This document shows positions 11,800 to 19,363 of a stretch of 64,000 nt of DNA, piece by piece. Positions within the stretch are counted from its first letter, which is position 1. Every line of letters begins with the position of its first letter. The translations under genes and the position numbers were made by a program. The notes below the pieces were generated by a model. That model saw only the letters and a program-made list of their open reading frames with translations, did not search any database and was not told the DNA's origin. The stretch spans positions 891,149-955,148 of the forward strand of contig CP091241.1 of assembly GCA_027627685.1 (NCBI GenBank). The letters run 5' to 3'. The stretch comes from Hyphomonadaceae bacterium ML37. GTDB lineage: Bacteria; Pseudomonadota; Alphaproteobacteria; Caulobacterales; Maricaulaceae.

Positions 11800-12231
11800 T
11801 CAGAGTTTTGCCCTTATCCGTTCGGCCAGCGCTTCGAGCGCCTTCACATCTGCCTGACCGGCCTGGCCATGGCCTGCGATCTGGCGGTCGGCCCAGCGCG
11901 GAATGACATGAAAATGCACGTGAAATACGGTCTGACCCGCCGCCGCGCCGCTGAACTGGGCGACCATGACGCCGTCGGGTTTCAGCGCCGCCTCCACCGC
12001 CCGGGCCACCTGCTGGACGCGCTCCATGGCGGCGGACGCGGCCTCGGCGGGAAGGTCGAGCAGATTGCGCGCCCGCGCCTTCGGGATGACCAGCACATGC
12101 CCCTCGCTTTGGGGAAAAACATCCATGATTGCAATAACTTGCTTGTCCTCAAACACTTTGACCGAAGGGGCGTCGCCGCGCAGGATCTTCGCGAAAATAT
12201 TCTGGTCGTCATAGGTCCCGTGCAGGCTCAT
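11800..12231 (-). CDS. HIT family nucleotide hydrolase/transferase
   Basis: A 143-residue histidine-triad protein. HVHFHVIP (His104, His106, His108) is the catalytic triad that forms a nucleotidyl intermediate. The N-terminal NIFAKILRGDAPSVKVFED is the typical HinT-branch opening, and the likely activity is phosphoramidase on purine nucleotides. CGGAG lies 7 nt before the ATG. It converges on the carboxypeptidase gene with a 9-bp gap. Confidence 0.93.
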   Translation of the reverse strand: MSLHGTYDDQNIFAKILRGDAPSVKVFEDKQVIAIMDVFPQSEGHVLVIPKARARNLLDLPAEAASAAMERVQQVARAVEAALKPDGVMVAQFSGAAAGQTVFHVHFHVIPRWADRQIAGHGQAGQADVKALEALAERIRAKL

Positions 12232-12294
12232 GGCGGGTCTCCGGTCTCGCTCGAGGAGCGCAAATCATAAGCAAAATCGAGGTGATGCGCCAAG

Positions 12295-13503
12295 TCAGGG
12301 CGCGGTCTTGAACGGCGACTCGGCGTCCATCGCCTCGCATTCGCGGATCATGGCGGGGCGTTCGGAGGCGAGATAGCGGGCGACGGCGGCGCGAAGGCCT
12401 TCATGTTCAATATGATGGGCTGAATGCACCAGGTGCGGGCGGTAGCCGCGGGCGAGCTTGTGGGCGCCCTGGGCGCCGGCTTCGACGCGGGTGAGGCCGT
12501 GGGACAGCGCGTACTCGATGGCCTGATGATAGCAGAGCTCGAAATGCAGGCTGTCATGGGAATCCAGCGCCCCCCAATAGCGGCCATAGAGCGTGTCAGA
12601 CCCGATAAAATTCAACGCGCTGGCGATATACCGGCCGTCGCGGGACGCCATCACCAGCAGGATTTTATCCGCCATGCTCTGGCCGATAAGCGAGAAGAAT
12701 TCCCGGTTGAGATAGGGCTGGCCCCATTTGCGCGCGCCGGTGTCGAGATAGCAGGCGAAGAACACGTCCCAATGGGCTTCGGTAATGTCCGATCCGGTCA
12801 AAAGTTCAATGTTGACATTGGCTTGGGCGATTTCGCGCTCTTTGCGCAGGGCCTTGCGTTTGCGTGATGCCAGGGCGTCGAGGAAGTCGGCATAATCGCG
12901 GTAGCCCTCGCTGGTGAAGATGAACTGGATGTCGTGCCGGGCGAGAAGCCCTTGAGAGTCAAGGGCCTGACGATCCGTCTCGTCGGGAAACAGGACATGC
13001 CAGCTCGACGCGCCCAGCTGGCGGGCCGCGGCGATACCGCCCTCGATGAGAGTATTACGGGTTTCAGGACAATGGGTTAGGATGCGCTGGCCGGTGGCGG
13101 GGGTAAAGGGAATGGCGGTGACCAGCTTGGGGTAATAACTCCCGCCCGCTCGCTCCAGCGCATCGGCCCAGGCATGGTCGAAGACATATTCGCCGTAGGA
13201 ATGTTCTTTTAGATACATCGGCATAGCGCCCACCAGCGCGCCGTCCGCATCGTGCGCCAGCAGGTGGCGGGGCGCCCAGCCGGTCCCTGCGCCGACGCTT
13301 CCGCTCGTTTCCAGCGCGTCCAGAAAGGCCCAGCTGGTGAAGGGGCTTGTCCCCCTTTTGGGTGACGAAACCACCCCTTCCTGGTGACGTGAATCGGGTT
13401 GAGGGGGACATGACTCGGGCTGAACGGTACATGACAGGGCGTCCCACGTCCGCTCGGGCGCGGCGCGCAAGGTTTCGGCGAGGGAGAGGCGCAGGGAGGT
13501 CAT
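12295..13503 (-). CDS. FemAB/GNAT-like peptidogalycan-type acyltransferase (DUF482 family), carrying an in-frame insert
   Basis: A 402-residue member of the PF04339/COG3146 family of GNAT-fold proteins with no firmly known substrate. The family pattern is clear: SWAFLDALETSGSVGAGTGW, PMYLKEHSYGEYVFDHAWADA, and the C-terminal ELCYHQAIEYALSHGL...GAQGAHKLARGY. Between WDALS and PFTSWAFL, where relatives have a short NPF-type connection, there are about 27 extra residues (about 25-51: CTVQPESCPPQPDSRHQEGV and on) that look like translated mobile DNA. The frame is kept, so the protein may still work. The start at 13503 is the first ATG before family homology; its ribosome-binding site is weak. Confidence 0.82.
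   Translation of the reverse strand: MTSLRLSLAETLRAAPERTWDALSCTVQPESCPPQPDSRHQEGVVSSPKRGTSPFTSWAFLDALETSGSVGAGTGWAPRHLLAHDADGALVGAMPMYLKEHSYGEYVFDHAWADALERAGGSYYPKLVTAIPFTPATGQRILTHCPETRNTLIEGGIAAARQLGASSWHVLFPDETDRQALDSQGLLARHDIQFIFTSEGYRDYADFLDALASRKRKALRKEREIAQANVNIELLTGSDITEAHWDVFFACYLDTGARKWGQPYLNREFFSLIGQSMADKILLVMASRDGRYIASALNFIGSDTLYGRYWGALDSHDSLHFELCYHQAIEYALSHGLTRVEAGAQGAHKLARGYRPHLVHSAHHIEHEGLRAAVARYLASERPAMIRECEAMDAESPFKTAP
13348..13431. mobile_element. Short mobile-element remnant inside the acyltransferase gene
   Basis: About 84 bp with a composition unlike the host gene. One side shows repeated TCATGT motifs (read on the minus strand: CTGTCATGTACCGTTCAG, then CGAGTCATGTCCCCCTC), as at IS21/IS481-type element ends. 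The other side reads CTTTTGGGTGACGAAACCAC. No transposase remains. The exact boundaries and the parent element are inferred. Confidence 0.5.
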
Positions 13504-13635
13504 ATCGCGGGCCGCCGGAGGTCGGATGAGGATGAACCCGGGGATATAGCGCCGCGACCCGGGAGGAGCGAGGCGCGCGGTGGCCGCGGCGGGCTGACGC
13601 TGCACTGCAACATGCTGCGCCGCGTCAAAACCATC

Positions 13636-14121
13636 TCACCCGATCTCAATCACCGCGTCCACCTCCACCGCGGCGCCCAGCGGCAGCACCGCCACCCCCA
13701 CCGCCGAGCGGGCGTGGCGCCCGGCCTCGCCGAACACCGCCACCATCAGGTCCGAGGCGCCGTTGATCACTTTGGGAATGTCGGTGAAGGCGGGGTCCGC
13801 ATTGACGAACCCGCCCAGCTTCACGATGCGCGCCACCTTGGTGAGGTCGCCGCCGCAGGCCGCCTTGAACTGGGCGATGAGATTGATGGCGCACAGGCGC
13901 GCCGCGGCCTGGCCGGCCTCCAGCTCCATCCCTGCGCCCAGGCGCCCGGCCACCAGCCCGTCCGGGCCCAGCGATATCTGGCCGGAAATGTGGACCAGCG
14001 CGCCCGAACGCACAAAGGGCACGTAATTGGCCACCGGCGCCACGGGCGCGGGCAGGGTGATCCCCAGATCGGCCAGGCGGGATTCGATCAGGTTCTGGGC
14101 GGGGGTCTGGGGAGCGGTCAC
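13636..14121 (-). CDS. RidA/YjgF/YER057c/UK114 family protein
   Basis: A 161-residue Rid-family protein; members hydrolyse reactive enamine/imine intermediates of amino-acid metabolism. The conserved pattern is present: SGALVHISGQISLGPDG, KVARIVKLGGFVNADPAF, and the C-terminal GRHARSAVGVAVLPLGAAVEVDAV, whose Arg is the usual substrate anchor. The start is a GTG with CCGGAGG at 8 nt. The frame stays open upstream, but that stretch is Pro/Arg-rich and not Rid-like. A nearby ATG is out of frame and stops at once. Confidence 0.92.
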   Translation of the reverse strand: MTAPQTPAQNLIESRLADLGITLPAPVAPVANYVPFVRSGALVHISGQISLGPDGLVAGRLGAGMELEAGQAAARLCAINLIAQFKAACGGDLTKVARIVKLGGFVNADPAFTDIPKVINGASDLMVAVFGEAGRHARSAVGVAVLPLGAAVEVDAVIEIG

Positions 14122-14298
14122 GGCATGGGCCTCCGGGGCGGCGGATCGGTTGGCTTGAGATAGACCGTGTTCGTGGCGCAATTGCAATCGGGTGGGGGGT
14201 GGGGGGAGCGGCGGGGCGGGTGATTCAGGGCGGGGCGTGTGTGGGCGATCACTGTCTGCGAGAGCGGGGGCGCAGGCCGATCTGCCGGGCGTGGATAT

Positions 14299-14360
14299 GC
14301 GCACCGGTTCTCTGCGGGAGGAATAGGGGTGTGTCCCGGGTTTCGGGTGTCTGTCCCCGG
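14299..14360 (+). repeat. REP-like repeat, copy A
   Basis: Starts GCGCACCGGTTC, then AATAGGGGTGTGTCCCGG, with a second TGTCTGTCCCCGG right after. It belongs to the family whose core is GCGCACCCGTTT...AATRGGTNTGTGTCCCCGG, seen six times between 14.3 and 19.3 kb. A trailing GTGCACCCGATTA lies at about 14385. It sits in the gap between the RidA gene and the three-gene cassette. Confidence 0.6.
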
Positions 14361-14422
14361 TCATCCTGCGGTTATCCGGGAGGTGTGCACCCGATTATCC
14401 TTCCACAGGATGACGCTCTACT

Positions 14423-15076
14423 TCAGCGCAGCGCCTCTCCTACTCGCTGAAAGCAACGAACCGCTTCTGCTGCAGGACAGCTGATCGATAGATGGTGACA
14501 GAAAAACGCTGGGATATCATTCCAAGTTGCGCGCGCAAATGTCATGTGGCCCTGACCATGGTTGCGTTCGATGTCCTTCCATTGCATACCGAACGCGTTC
14601 GACGCCTTTTCGCCGAAGAATATCAGAGCTTTTGGGGACTGGGCGCGCAAAAGCACCTCGTTCCAGTGGCTTGAAAACTCGACCCACCTCTTTCTGTCTG
14701 GGTCTCTGGGGTTAATCCACTTAGAAGCCTCACTGGTTGGGGCCTGGGGAAAAACTGCCGCGTGGGCTACCGTCGAGTTTTGTAGAATTGAGCTTAGTTT
14801 CGCGCTTGCCATATGCGCCCGGAGCGAAGTTCCAAACTTATACTGATCGGAGAGGTAGAGCAGCTCGCTAGGCGCGGAGGTTTGGACATGCCGATCCGCG
14901 CCTCCGCCTTGAAAGGAGATCAGCGCAAGATCGGGATTTTTCTTTAGCGGCCCATAAAGCGGATTCAATCCGAACTGAACTGCTTTGGACAGAGATTCGT
15001 CTTCTAGCATTCTTCTACATTCTTCGTAAAGCCTCTTTTCAAGCTCTACAAAATCAATTTCGCTGAACGATCTCAT
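14423..15076 (-). CDS. Uracil-DNA-glycosylase-superfamily-like protein
   Basis: A 217-residue protein, more AT-rich than its surroundings. Its pattern resembles UDG-fold proteins: an early strand plus glycine loop (NPDLALISFQGGGAD), a middle strand resembling the tN.vf region (TVAHAAVFPQAPTSEASKW), a late strand PKALIFFGEKASNAFG (compare the vviv.fG..A of UDGs), and a C-terminal CHHLSIS where UDGs have HPS. The superfamily call is tentative and the catalytic residue is not obvious. It is the last gene of a three-gene unit; its ATG overlaps the upstream stop by one base (TAATG), implying translational coupling. Confidence 0.55.
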   Translation of the reverse strand: MRSFSEIDFVELEKRLYEECRRMLEDESLSKAVQFGLNPLYGPLKKNPDLALISFQGGGADRHVQTSAPSELLYLSDQYKFGTSLRAHMASAKLSSILQNSTVAHAAVFPQAPTSEASKWINPRDPDRKRWVEFSSHWNEVLLRAQSPKALIFFGEKASNAFGMQWKDIERNHGQGHMTFARATWNDIPAFFCHHLSISCPAAEAVRCFQRVGEALR

Positions 15077-15357
15077 TATGTATTACTTTCATTTAGGTAT
15101 CCGATTTTTTTGTGATTGGCTCGGTAGGTTGTGATTGCGATTTCACCATCGGTTATCAATACCCGGCCCTTTAACTTTTCAAGTCTGCTGATTTTATTTC
15201 TCAAATCCGCAAGAGCCTCATCGACCGCTTCGGCTGTCATCAACAAGCCTCTTTCAATGGTTTCCCCATACTCGGCTATAAGCTCTATGTCTTTGGCCTT
15301 CAGGCCACGTTGTTGAAGGCGCGTACGTGCGTGCTTTGTCAAGGTCAGCTCAGTCAT
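15076..15357 (-). CDS. DUF4258-like small protein
   Basis: About 93 residues. The N-terminus LTKHARTRLQQRGLKAKDIELIAEYGE matches the HAR.R..qRgi...di pattern of DUF4258 proteins, some of which neighbour toxin genes. The C-terminus (GRVLITDGEIAITTYRANHK) has the usual pair of strands ending in T-Y-R. The ATG at 15357 overlaps the end of the upstream gene by 8 bp; a GTG at 15366 is the alternative. It is the middle gene of the cassette, low in GC. Activity is unknown. Confidence 0.6.
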   Translation of the reverse strand: MTELTLTKHARTRLQQRGLKAKDIELIAEYGETIERGLLMTAEAVDEALADLRNKISRLEKLKGRVLITDGEIAITTYRANHKKIGYLNESNT

Positions 15358-15952
15358 TTGACGCACCCCCAGTTTTGTCTACCCCGTTGAAATCTGCGAT
15401 CGCGTCAGCAAACGCATCAAGATGGTCGCGTTTGTAGGGCTCATTAGCTGGAGGGTCGTGCCTCAGTGTGTTGGCCTCCTTCCAAGTTTGGCCGGGAAAC
15501 TTGATGCTTAGGTCTCGCCAAGCATTTCGGATCGTGTTTCCAGCTGCGAGGTTCGCGAACTTAGAGGGCGTGAGTGTTTTACCTTCGTACCAAATTTCCG
15601 AGTGCCGAACCTGTGCGATATATGCCTTCCCCTTGTAAACAGACCTTAGCTGAGTGCCGTTTCTTAAGAGTAACCGATCCCAACGATATCCTTCGTCAAT
15701 ATCGCCAAAATGGGCGCTCCAAGCTTTCTCTTGCACCAGAAGATCTTCATGAGAGAATGCGCTGCTTTGAATGTGACCAAGGCTGTCTAGACGCTCGAAC
15801 CGCTGAGCCCAGAAGTCTTGTAGCAGCCGGTCGATAACTGCCACTGCGTGCTCGCTATCGTCAAGCATAGCTACGAATGCGTGATATGTGTCGCGTTGCA
15901 CGGGCACGTGAACGTAGTCGAACGGGTTTGTGCTTAGGTTCGTTTCGTGCAT
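15350..15952 (-). CDS. RAMA-like domain protein
   Basis: 200 residues. The C-terminal half looks like the RAMA (restriction enzyme adenine methylase associated) domain: LLLRNGTQLRSVYKGKAYIA, then EIWYEGKTLTPSKFANLAAG, then IRNAWRDLSIKFPGQTWKEA before TLR. These fit the familiar order G.y.A.v, dG..y.SpS..A, nGW..W, L..LR. RAMA domains are predicted readers of DNA modification. The N-terminal half (DYVHVPVQRDTYHAFVAMLD) is helical and unassigned. The start is chosen for GGAGG at 5 nt before ATG 15952. It is the first gene of the AT-richer cassette and overlaps the next gene. Confidence 0.6.
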   Translation of the reverse strand: MHETNLSTNPFDYVHVPVQRDTYHAFVAMLDDSEHAVAVIDRLLQDFWAQRFERLDSLGHIQSSAFSHEDLLVQEKAWSAHFGDIDEGYRWDRLLLRNGTQLRSVYKGKAYIAQVRHSEIWYEGKTLTPSKFANLAAGNTIRNAWRDLSIKFPGQTWKEANTLRHDPPANEPYKRDHLDAFADAIADFNGVDKTGGASND

Positions 15953-16168
15953 GGTTGCCTCCATCGCTAGAGGGAGCATAGCAGGTTATAGTACTTAAAC
16001 AATATGGAAAAGTACTCGAAGAGTGAAATTGGCTAACTATCAGAAATATATAAAGAAATAGAATGAAAGTCTCGACCGTGCAGCCATTCCCCACCCCTCG
16101 CCCGAACGACCCGGTGCTCAATCCTCCCCATCGTTCCATGCTGGAAGAAACCGCAAGGCGATCGCCGG

Positions 16169-16235
16169 CTGTCAAGGACGACCGGGCTTTGCCCGGTCGC
16201 CGCACGGCGGCGGCCCGAAGGGCCGTCCTTGACAG
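16169..16235. repeat. Cloverleaf palindrome
   Basis: An outer 12-bp perfect stem CTGTCAAGGACG/CGTCCTTGACAG encloses three small hairpins: GACCGGGC-TTT-GCCCGGTC (16180-16198), CGCCG-CA-CGGCG (16198-16209) and GGCCC-GAA-GGGCC (16212-16224). The four-way fold is nearly symmetric, so it reads the same on both strands. It looks like a dispersed intergenic palindromic unit; no second copy is seen in this window. Confidence 0.75.
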
Positions 16236-16364
16236 GCTGCGACGCTTGCGAAAATGGCTCGGCAAGGAATGACGGGAAGATAGGGTCGCACTGTGCGAAA
16301 GCCCGCGCTGTTTTCTACCCGCAGACTTGGTGTGCCTTCGCTGTTGACCATGCTCCAGCAGTAG

Positions 16365-16440
16365 CCGGGACACACACCCATTTACCGACAAGAGACACGC
16401 GCACCCGTTTCCCGTTGCCGAAATCGGCGTTTGCCCCCGG
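16365..16440. repeat. REP-like repeat, copy B (composite)
   Basis: An inverted half (CCGGGACACACACCCATTT, reverse of AAATGGGTGTGTGTCCCGG) is followed by a forward copy starting GCGCACCCGTTTCC and ending GCCCCCGG. Such head-to-head pairing is typical of BIME-like units. Confidence 0.6.
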
Positions 16441-16565
16441 TCTGGCGCGGCGACCCCCTCGCGCACCAATCGCCCCCGGGGTTGAAGGGCGCGGCCATGC
16501 GCGCCATGGTGCGCGGCATTGGGGGAGGCGGGCGTCCGGCCCAGGCGGGCGCGGCGCGACAGGCG

Positions 16566-17465
16566 ATGCGCATGGCGTTATGTGAACCCGTACACGCGCG
16601 CGAGACCGCGATAACCGCCGCCGATGGCCGGGTGCTGGCGGCGTGCCTGTACGCGCCGGCGCGGCCCCAGGCCGTGATGGTGATCAACCCGGCCACCGGC
16701 TACACGCAAGGCTTCTACCGCCCGTTTGCTGAGGCCGCCGCCGCGCGCGGCTGGGCGGCGCTGACGTTTGATTATCGCGGCCAGGGCGCCTCGCTGGACG
16801 GGCCGCCGCGCACCGATCCTGCCCGCATGCTCGACTGGGCGCGCTATGACGCGCCGGCCGCCGCCGCCCACGCCAGCGCGCTTTATCCTGGCCTGAAGGT
16901 GGATGTGGTGGGCCATTCGGTGGGGGGGCAATTTGCCGGCCTGATCGAGCCGCATGTGCCGGTGCGCGCGCTGGCGCTCCTGTCCTCCTCCGGCCCCTAT
17001 TGGGGCCATCATGCGCCATCGATGCGCGCGCAGGCGTGGGCGTTCTGGCGGCTGTACGGCCCGGCGGCGCTGGCCATGACCGGCCATGTGCCGCGCGGGG
17101 CGCTGTGGCGCGGCGCGCCCCTGCCGCCGGGCGTGTGGCGCGACTGGCGCCGGTTCGGCGTCAACCGCGAGGGATTGCGCGATGTGTTCGCCGAGCACGG
17201 GCTGGACGCGCGCTGGCGCGCCTTCTCCGCCCCGGTGCGCGCCTGGGTCCCCGATGACGACCCCATCGCCACGCCGGGCGGCGTGCGCTGGCTGCTGGAG
17301 CGCTATGAGCGCGCCCCCAGCGACATGAAAATCGTGCGCCGCGACGATCTGCGCCGCGGCCCCATCGGCCATGACGGCCTGTTCCGTGAGCGCATGTCCG
17401 ACGTCTTCTGGCCGCAGGTTTTTGGGTGGCTCAGCCATGATCCGTTGAAGGTGGCGGCGGAGTAG
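16566..17465 (+). CDS. Alpha/beta hydrolase
   Basis: About 299 residues. The nucleophile elbow is GHSVGG (Ser118), after the strand LKVDVVGHS. An earlier TFDYRGQGAS fits the oxyanion-side loop of serine-aminopeptidase-like hydrolases (COG4757 type). A late His near IGHDGLFR is the likely catalytic base and WVPDDDPIATP the acid region. There is no signal peptide, so it should be cytosolic. The frame is open further upstream, but that part is low-complexity and overlaps repeat copy B; ATG 16566 is chosen because the domain begins soon after. The substrate is unknown. Confidence 0.8.
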   Translation: MRMALCEPVHARETAITAADGRVLAACLYAPARPQAVMVINPATGYTQGFYRPFAEAAAARGWAALTFDYRGQGASLDGPPRTDPARMLDWARYDAPAAAAHASALYPGLKVDVVGHSVGGQFAGLIEPHVPVRALALLSSSGPYWGHHAPSMRAQAWAFWRLYGPAALAMTGHVPRGALWRGAPLPPGVWRDWRRFGVNREGLRDVFAEHGLDARWRAFSAPVRAWVPDDDPIATPGGVRWLLERYERAPSDMKIVRRDDLRRGPIGHDGLFRERMSDVFWPQVFGWLSHDPLKVAAE

Positions 17466-17478
17466 GGGGGGCGCAAGA

Positions 17479-17530
17479 GCGCACCACTTCCCGGCGCGGG
17501 AAATAGGTGTCTGCCCCGCTTTTCCCCGGT
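17479..17530 (+). repeat. REP-like repeat, copy C
   Basis: GCGCACCACTTCCCGGCGCGGGAAATAGGTGTCTGCCCCG is the outline: the CCCGGCGCGGG part folds and AATAGGTGTCTG is the conserved tail. It lies just after the hydrolase stop codon and may also act as its transcript end. Confidence 0.6.
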
Positions 17531-17544
17531 TTCCCGGCCCGGCC

Positions 17545-18186
17545 CTATTCCGGCGGCGGCCCGATAAGCACCAGGACCCCAATATAGACCAGCGACAGAC
17601 CGAGGCCCGTCAGGGTGGCCGCATTGATCCTGCGCTCTTTGATCAGGTCGTAGGCAGGGAGTGCAAAAAGCTAGGCCAGCCACATCGGCAGGACGGTGAA
17701 TGGATTGAGGTCGAACACATAACCGATCCGCGCCAGCGCCGGGAACATGATCGACAGGCTGGCCAGGAGCATGAAGCGTTTGTGCAGCGAAGCCTTTTTG
17801 CGCCAGTTCAGCGCCATGAGATAGTAGAGCGTGAAAAAGGCCGTGTTGACGCAGTTTCCGTAGAAGATTTGCGGCGCGCCGGTCCGCATCATGTTGTCGT
17901 ACGACACCCAGATTGCGCTTGGCAGCATCACCGAGACAAGCAGAAGGCTCGCCACGCCGAGCGCCTTGTGTGCTGAAGCCCGGTTCTGTCCGATCAGCCA
18001 GGTTTGAAAAACGATCAGGGCGAACCAGCTTCCCGTCAGGATCGCGTGCAGGTGCAGCAGGGGCCGCATCGGGGGCAGTTTGTCGGCATTCAACAGCGCG
18101 TGCAGCGGAAAAAATACGGCTACAATCCCGAAAAGCACAAAACTGTAGTAAAAGAAGAAGCGCTCACCGCGTTGAGGCTCGCCCAT
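17545..18186 (-). pseudogene. Multi-TM membrane protein gene interrupted by an in-frame amber codon
   Basis: From ATG 18186 the frame encodes 171 residues with at least four hydrophobic segments (FFFYYSFVLFGIVAVFF, LHAILTGSWFALIVFQTWLI, ASLLLVSVMLPSAIWV, and others), resembling DUF2306-like membrane proteins. Codon 172 is TAG (17671-17673). Reading on in the same frame gives LFALPAYDLIKERRINAATL and another membrane segment (LGLSLVYIGVLVLIGPPPE) to a second TAG. The 41 residues after the amber are clearly membrane-protein-like and complete the fold, so a single recent nonsense change (or a sequencing error, or readthrough) is most likely. A truncated product may still be made. Confidence 0.72.
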
Positions 18187-18301
18187 TTTTCGTCCCCCTC
18201 CATTGCCCGGGAGCAGAGTAAGAACGACCAGCTGCCCTGTCGACGCGGAAATTGAGACTGGTCAAAAAGGGGATATACGCCGATTGACTGACCATCTGCA
18301 G

Positions 18302-18346
18302 GCGCACCCGTTCGGCTTTGAAACAGGTCTGTGTCCCCGGTTTTCC
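18302..18346 (+). repeat. REP-like repeat, copy D
   Basis: GCGCACCCGTTCGG, a short spacer, then AACAGGTCTGTGTCCCCGG and TTTTCCC. Same orientation as copy E. Confidence 0.65.
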
Positions 18347-18365
18347 CGAGGAGTTGATATGAAAA

Positions 18366-18390
18366 ACGCCCCGGCGGATAGCCGGGGCGT
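18366..18390. terminator. Strong hairpin with T-run on the minus strand
   Basis: ACGCCCCGGC and GCCGGGGCGT form a perfect 10-bp stem with a 5-nt loop. The minus strand continues into TTTTTC, the plus strand into CGATCTTTCC. No minus-strand gene ends just upstream, so it may be part of the repeat array rather than a gene terminator. Confidence 0.45.
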
Positions 18391-18443
18391 CGATCTTTCC
18401 ACGCTGCAAAACGGGGACGCGCCCATCTGACGGCCACGGCTCA

Positions 18444-18487
18444 GTGCACCCGTTTCGCGCAGGAATGGGTTTGTGTCCCCGGTTTTC
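18444..18487 (+). repeat. REP-like repeat, copy E
   Basis: GTGCACCCGTTTCGCGCAGG followed by AATGGGTTTGTGTCCCCGG and TTTTC. It is the best-preserved copy, with D lying about 140 bp upstream. Confidence 0.65.
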
Positions 18488-18600
18488 AGGATCATGCTCC
18501 AAGACCGGGTCAATTCGGGCAATGCTCCCCTGAACAGGGGGGTGCGCAGGACCCATTGCGCCTCCAGTCTGTCTGCGCGCGTTCGTGAACAGGGAGGTGA

Positions 18601-19134
18601 ATGATGCGGTCTTCAGGTCTGGTTCGTTGGATGCGGGCTGCACTCGCCGCTGCGACCCTATCCATTGCCCTGCCCTTCTGCGTTATGGCGCAACAGGCTG
18701 ACACGCCGGGGGGATGGGGCGTGACCTACACGCCGGATGAGCGCGTGTTATCGAATGGCGATCCTTGGATATTCTGTATGCTTTGGCACGGCCGATCGCC
18801 ACAGCCTCTATTGAATATAACGCTGACAGATCAAACGGTGCGTATGAACCTGGCGGCTGCAGAACTCGCCGGCGGAACCGGCGAGGAGCTTCAGGTATCG
18901 CTCCAATTTCCGCGCGGCCAGACCAGCTACATCCGTGCCAGACACTTGGATGGCGTGATTGCTGTATATCTGTCCGAACAGGCCCTGGAGACAGTATTGC
19001 ACGAGCTTTCGTTCGACGGCACATTCACGATCACCAGTGATCGCCACGGCAGCTATACGTTTCCTCCCGTGAACGGCCTGGGCGCTACCATGAACATCCT
19101 GCGCAGCTGCCGCAGGCAGTTGCCGGCTCAGTAA
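18601..19134 (+). CDS. Secreted protein of unknown function
   Basis: 177 residues with a clear signal peptide (RAALAAATLSIALPFCVMA, cleavage before QQADT). The mature part is about 145 residues, probably mostly beta (LLNITLTDQTVRMNLAA, ELQVSLQFPRGQTSYI) and with two cysteines (in WIFCMLW and RSCRR). I do not recognise the family. GGGAGG lies just before two tandem ATGs (18601 and 18604); the second has better spacing. It is single, between repeat-rich gaps, with codon use a little less GC-biased than the core genes around it. Confidence 0.7.
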   Translation: MMRSSGLVRWMRAALAAATLSIALPFCVMAQQADTPGGWGVTYTPDERVLSNGDPWIFCMLWHGRSPQPLLNITLTDQTVRMNLAAAELAGGTGEELQVSLQFPRGQTSYIRARHLDGVIAVYLSEQALETVLHELSFDGTFTITSDRHGSYTFPPVNGLGATMNILRSCRRQLPAQ

Positions 19135-19257
19135 GGTCCAGATCCGATCAGCCTGTCCATGGCCGGCTGCAAATCATGATGCCAATGGTTTGAGGCCGTC
19201 GCACCATGGTGGATGTTGTGCGTGTTCAGGCTGGGCGAAGCGCAAAAGGGAGGGCGA

Positions 19258-19334
19258 AACGGGGACACACCTGTTAGGTGACCTCAGGTCAGGGCAGCGC
19301 TTTCAGCGCAGGACAAACGGGTGCGAGTCCCCGG
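19258..19334 (-). repeat. REP-like repeat, copy F (minus orientation)
   Basis: Read on the minus strand: CCGGGGACTCGCACCCGTTT, an inner hairpin (GCGCTGAAAGCGC), then AACAGGTGTGTCCCCG. It lies just downstream of the DUF6491 gene stop. Confidence 0.6.
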
Positions 19335-19363
19335 CCTTCCGGCCTTTCGCCGTCGGGCATTAT

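Larger units (their letters stand above)
15953..16565. other. Gene-poor stretch between the cassette and the hydrolase gene
   Basis: About 610 bp without a convincing gene. It is AT-rich next to the cassette (probable promoter of the minus-strand unit near 15970-16060), then holds the cloverleaf palindrome and REP-like copy B. Short open frames cross it but follow the palindrome bases rather than coding patterns. Confidence 0.6.
18187..18600. other. Intergenic region carrying REP-like repeats
   Basis: About 410 bp without a supported gene. It contains repeat copies D and E and a strong hairpin between them. Confidence 0.6.

Noticed and set aside
15861-16469. Minus-strand frame through the cloverleaf and REP-like copy B
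   Set aside because: Its length comes from repeat bases. It lacks a ribosome-binding site and overlaps the well-supported start of the RAMA-like gene.
14299-19334. CRISPR or integron array from the six similar repeats
   Set aside because: Spacing is irregular, orientation is mixed and genes lie between the copies. There is no integrase or cas gene.
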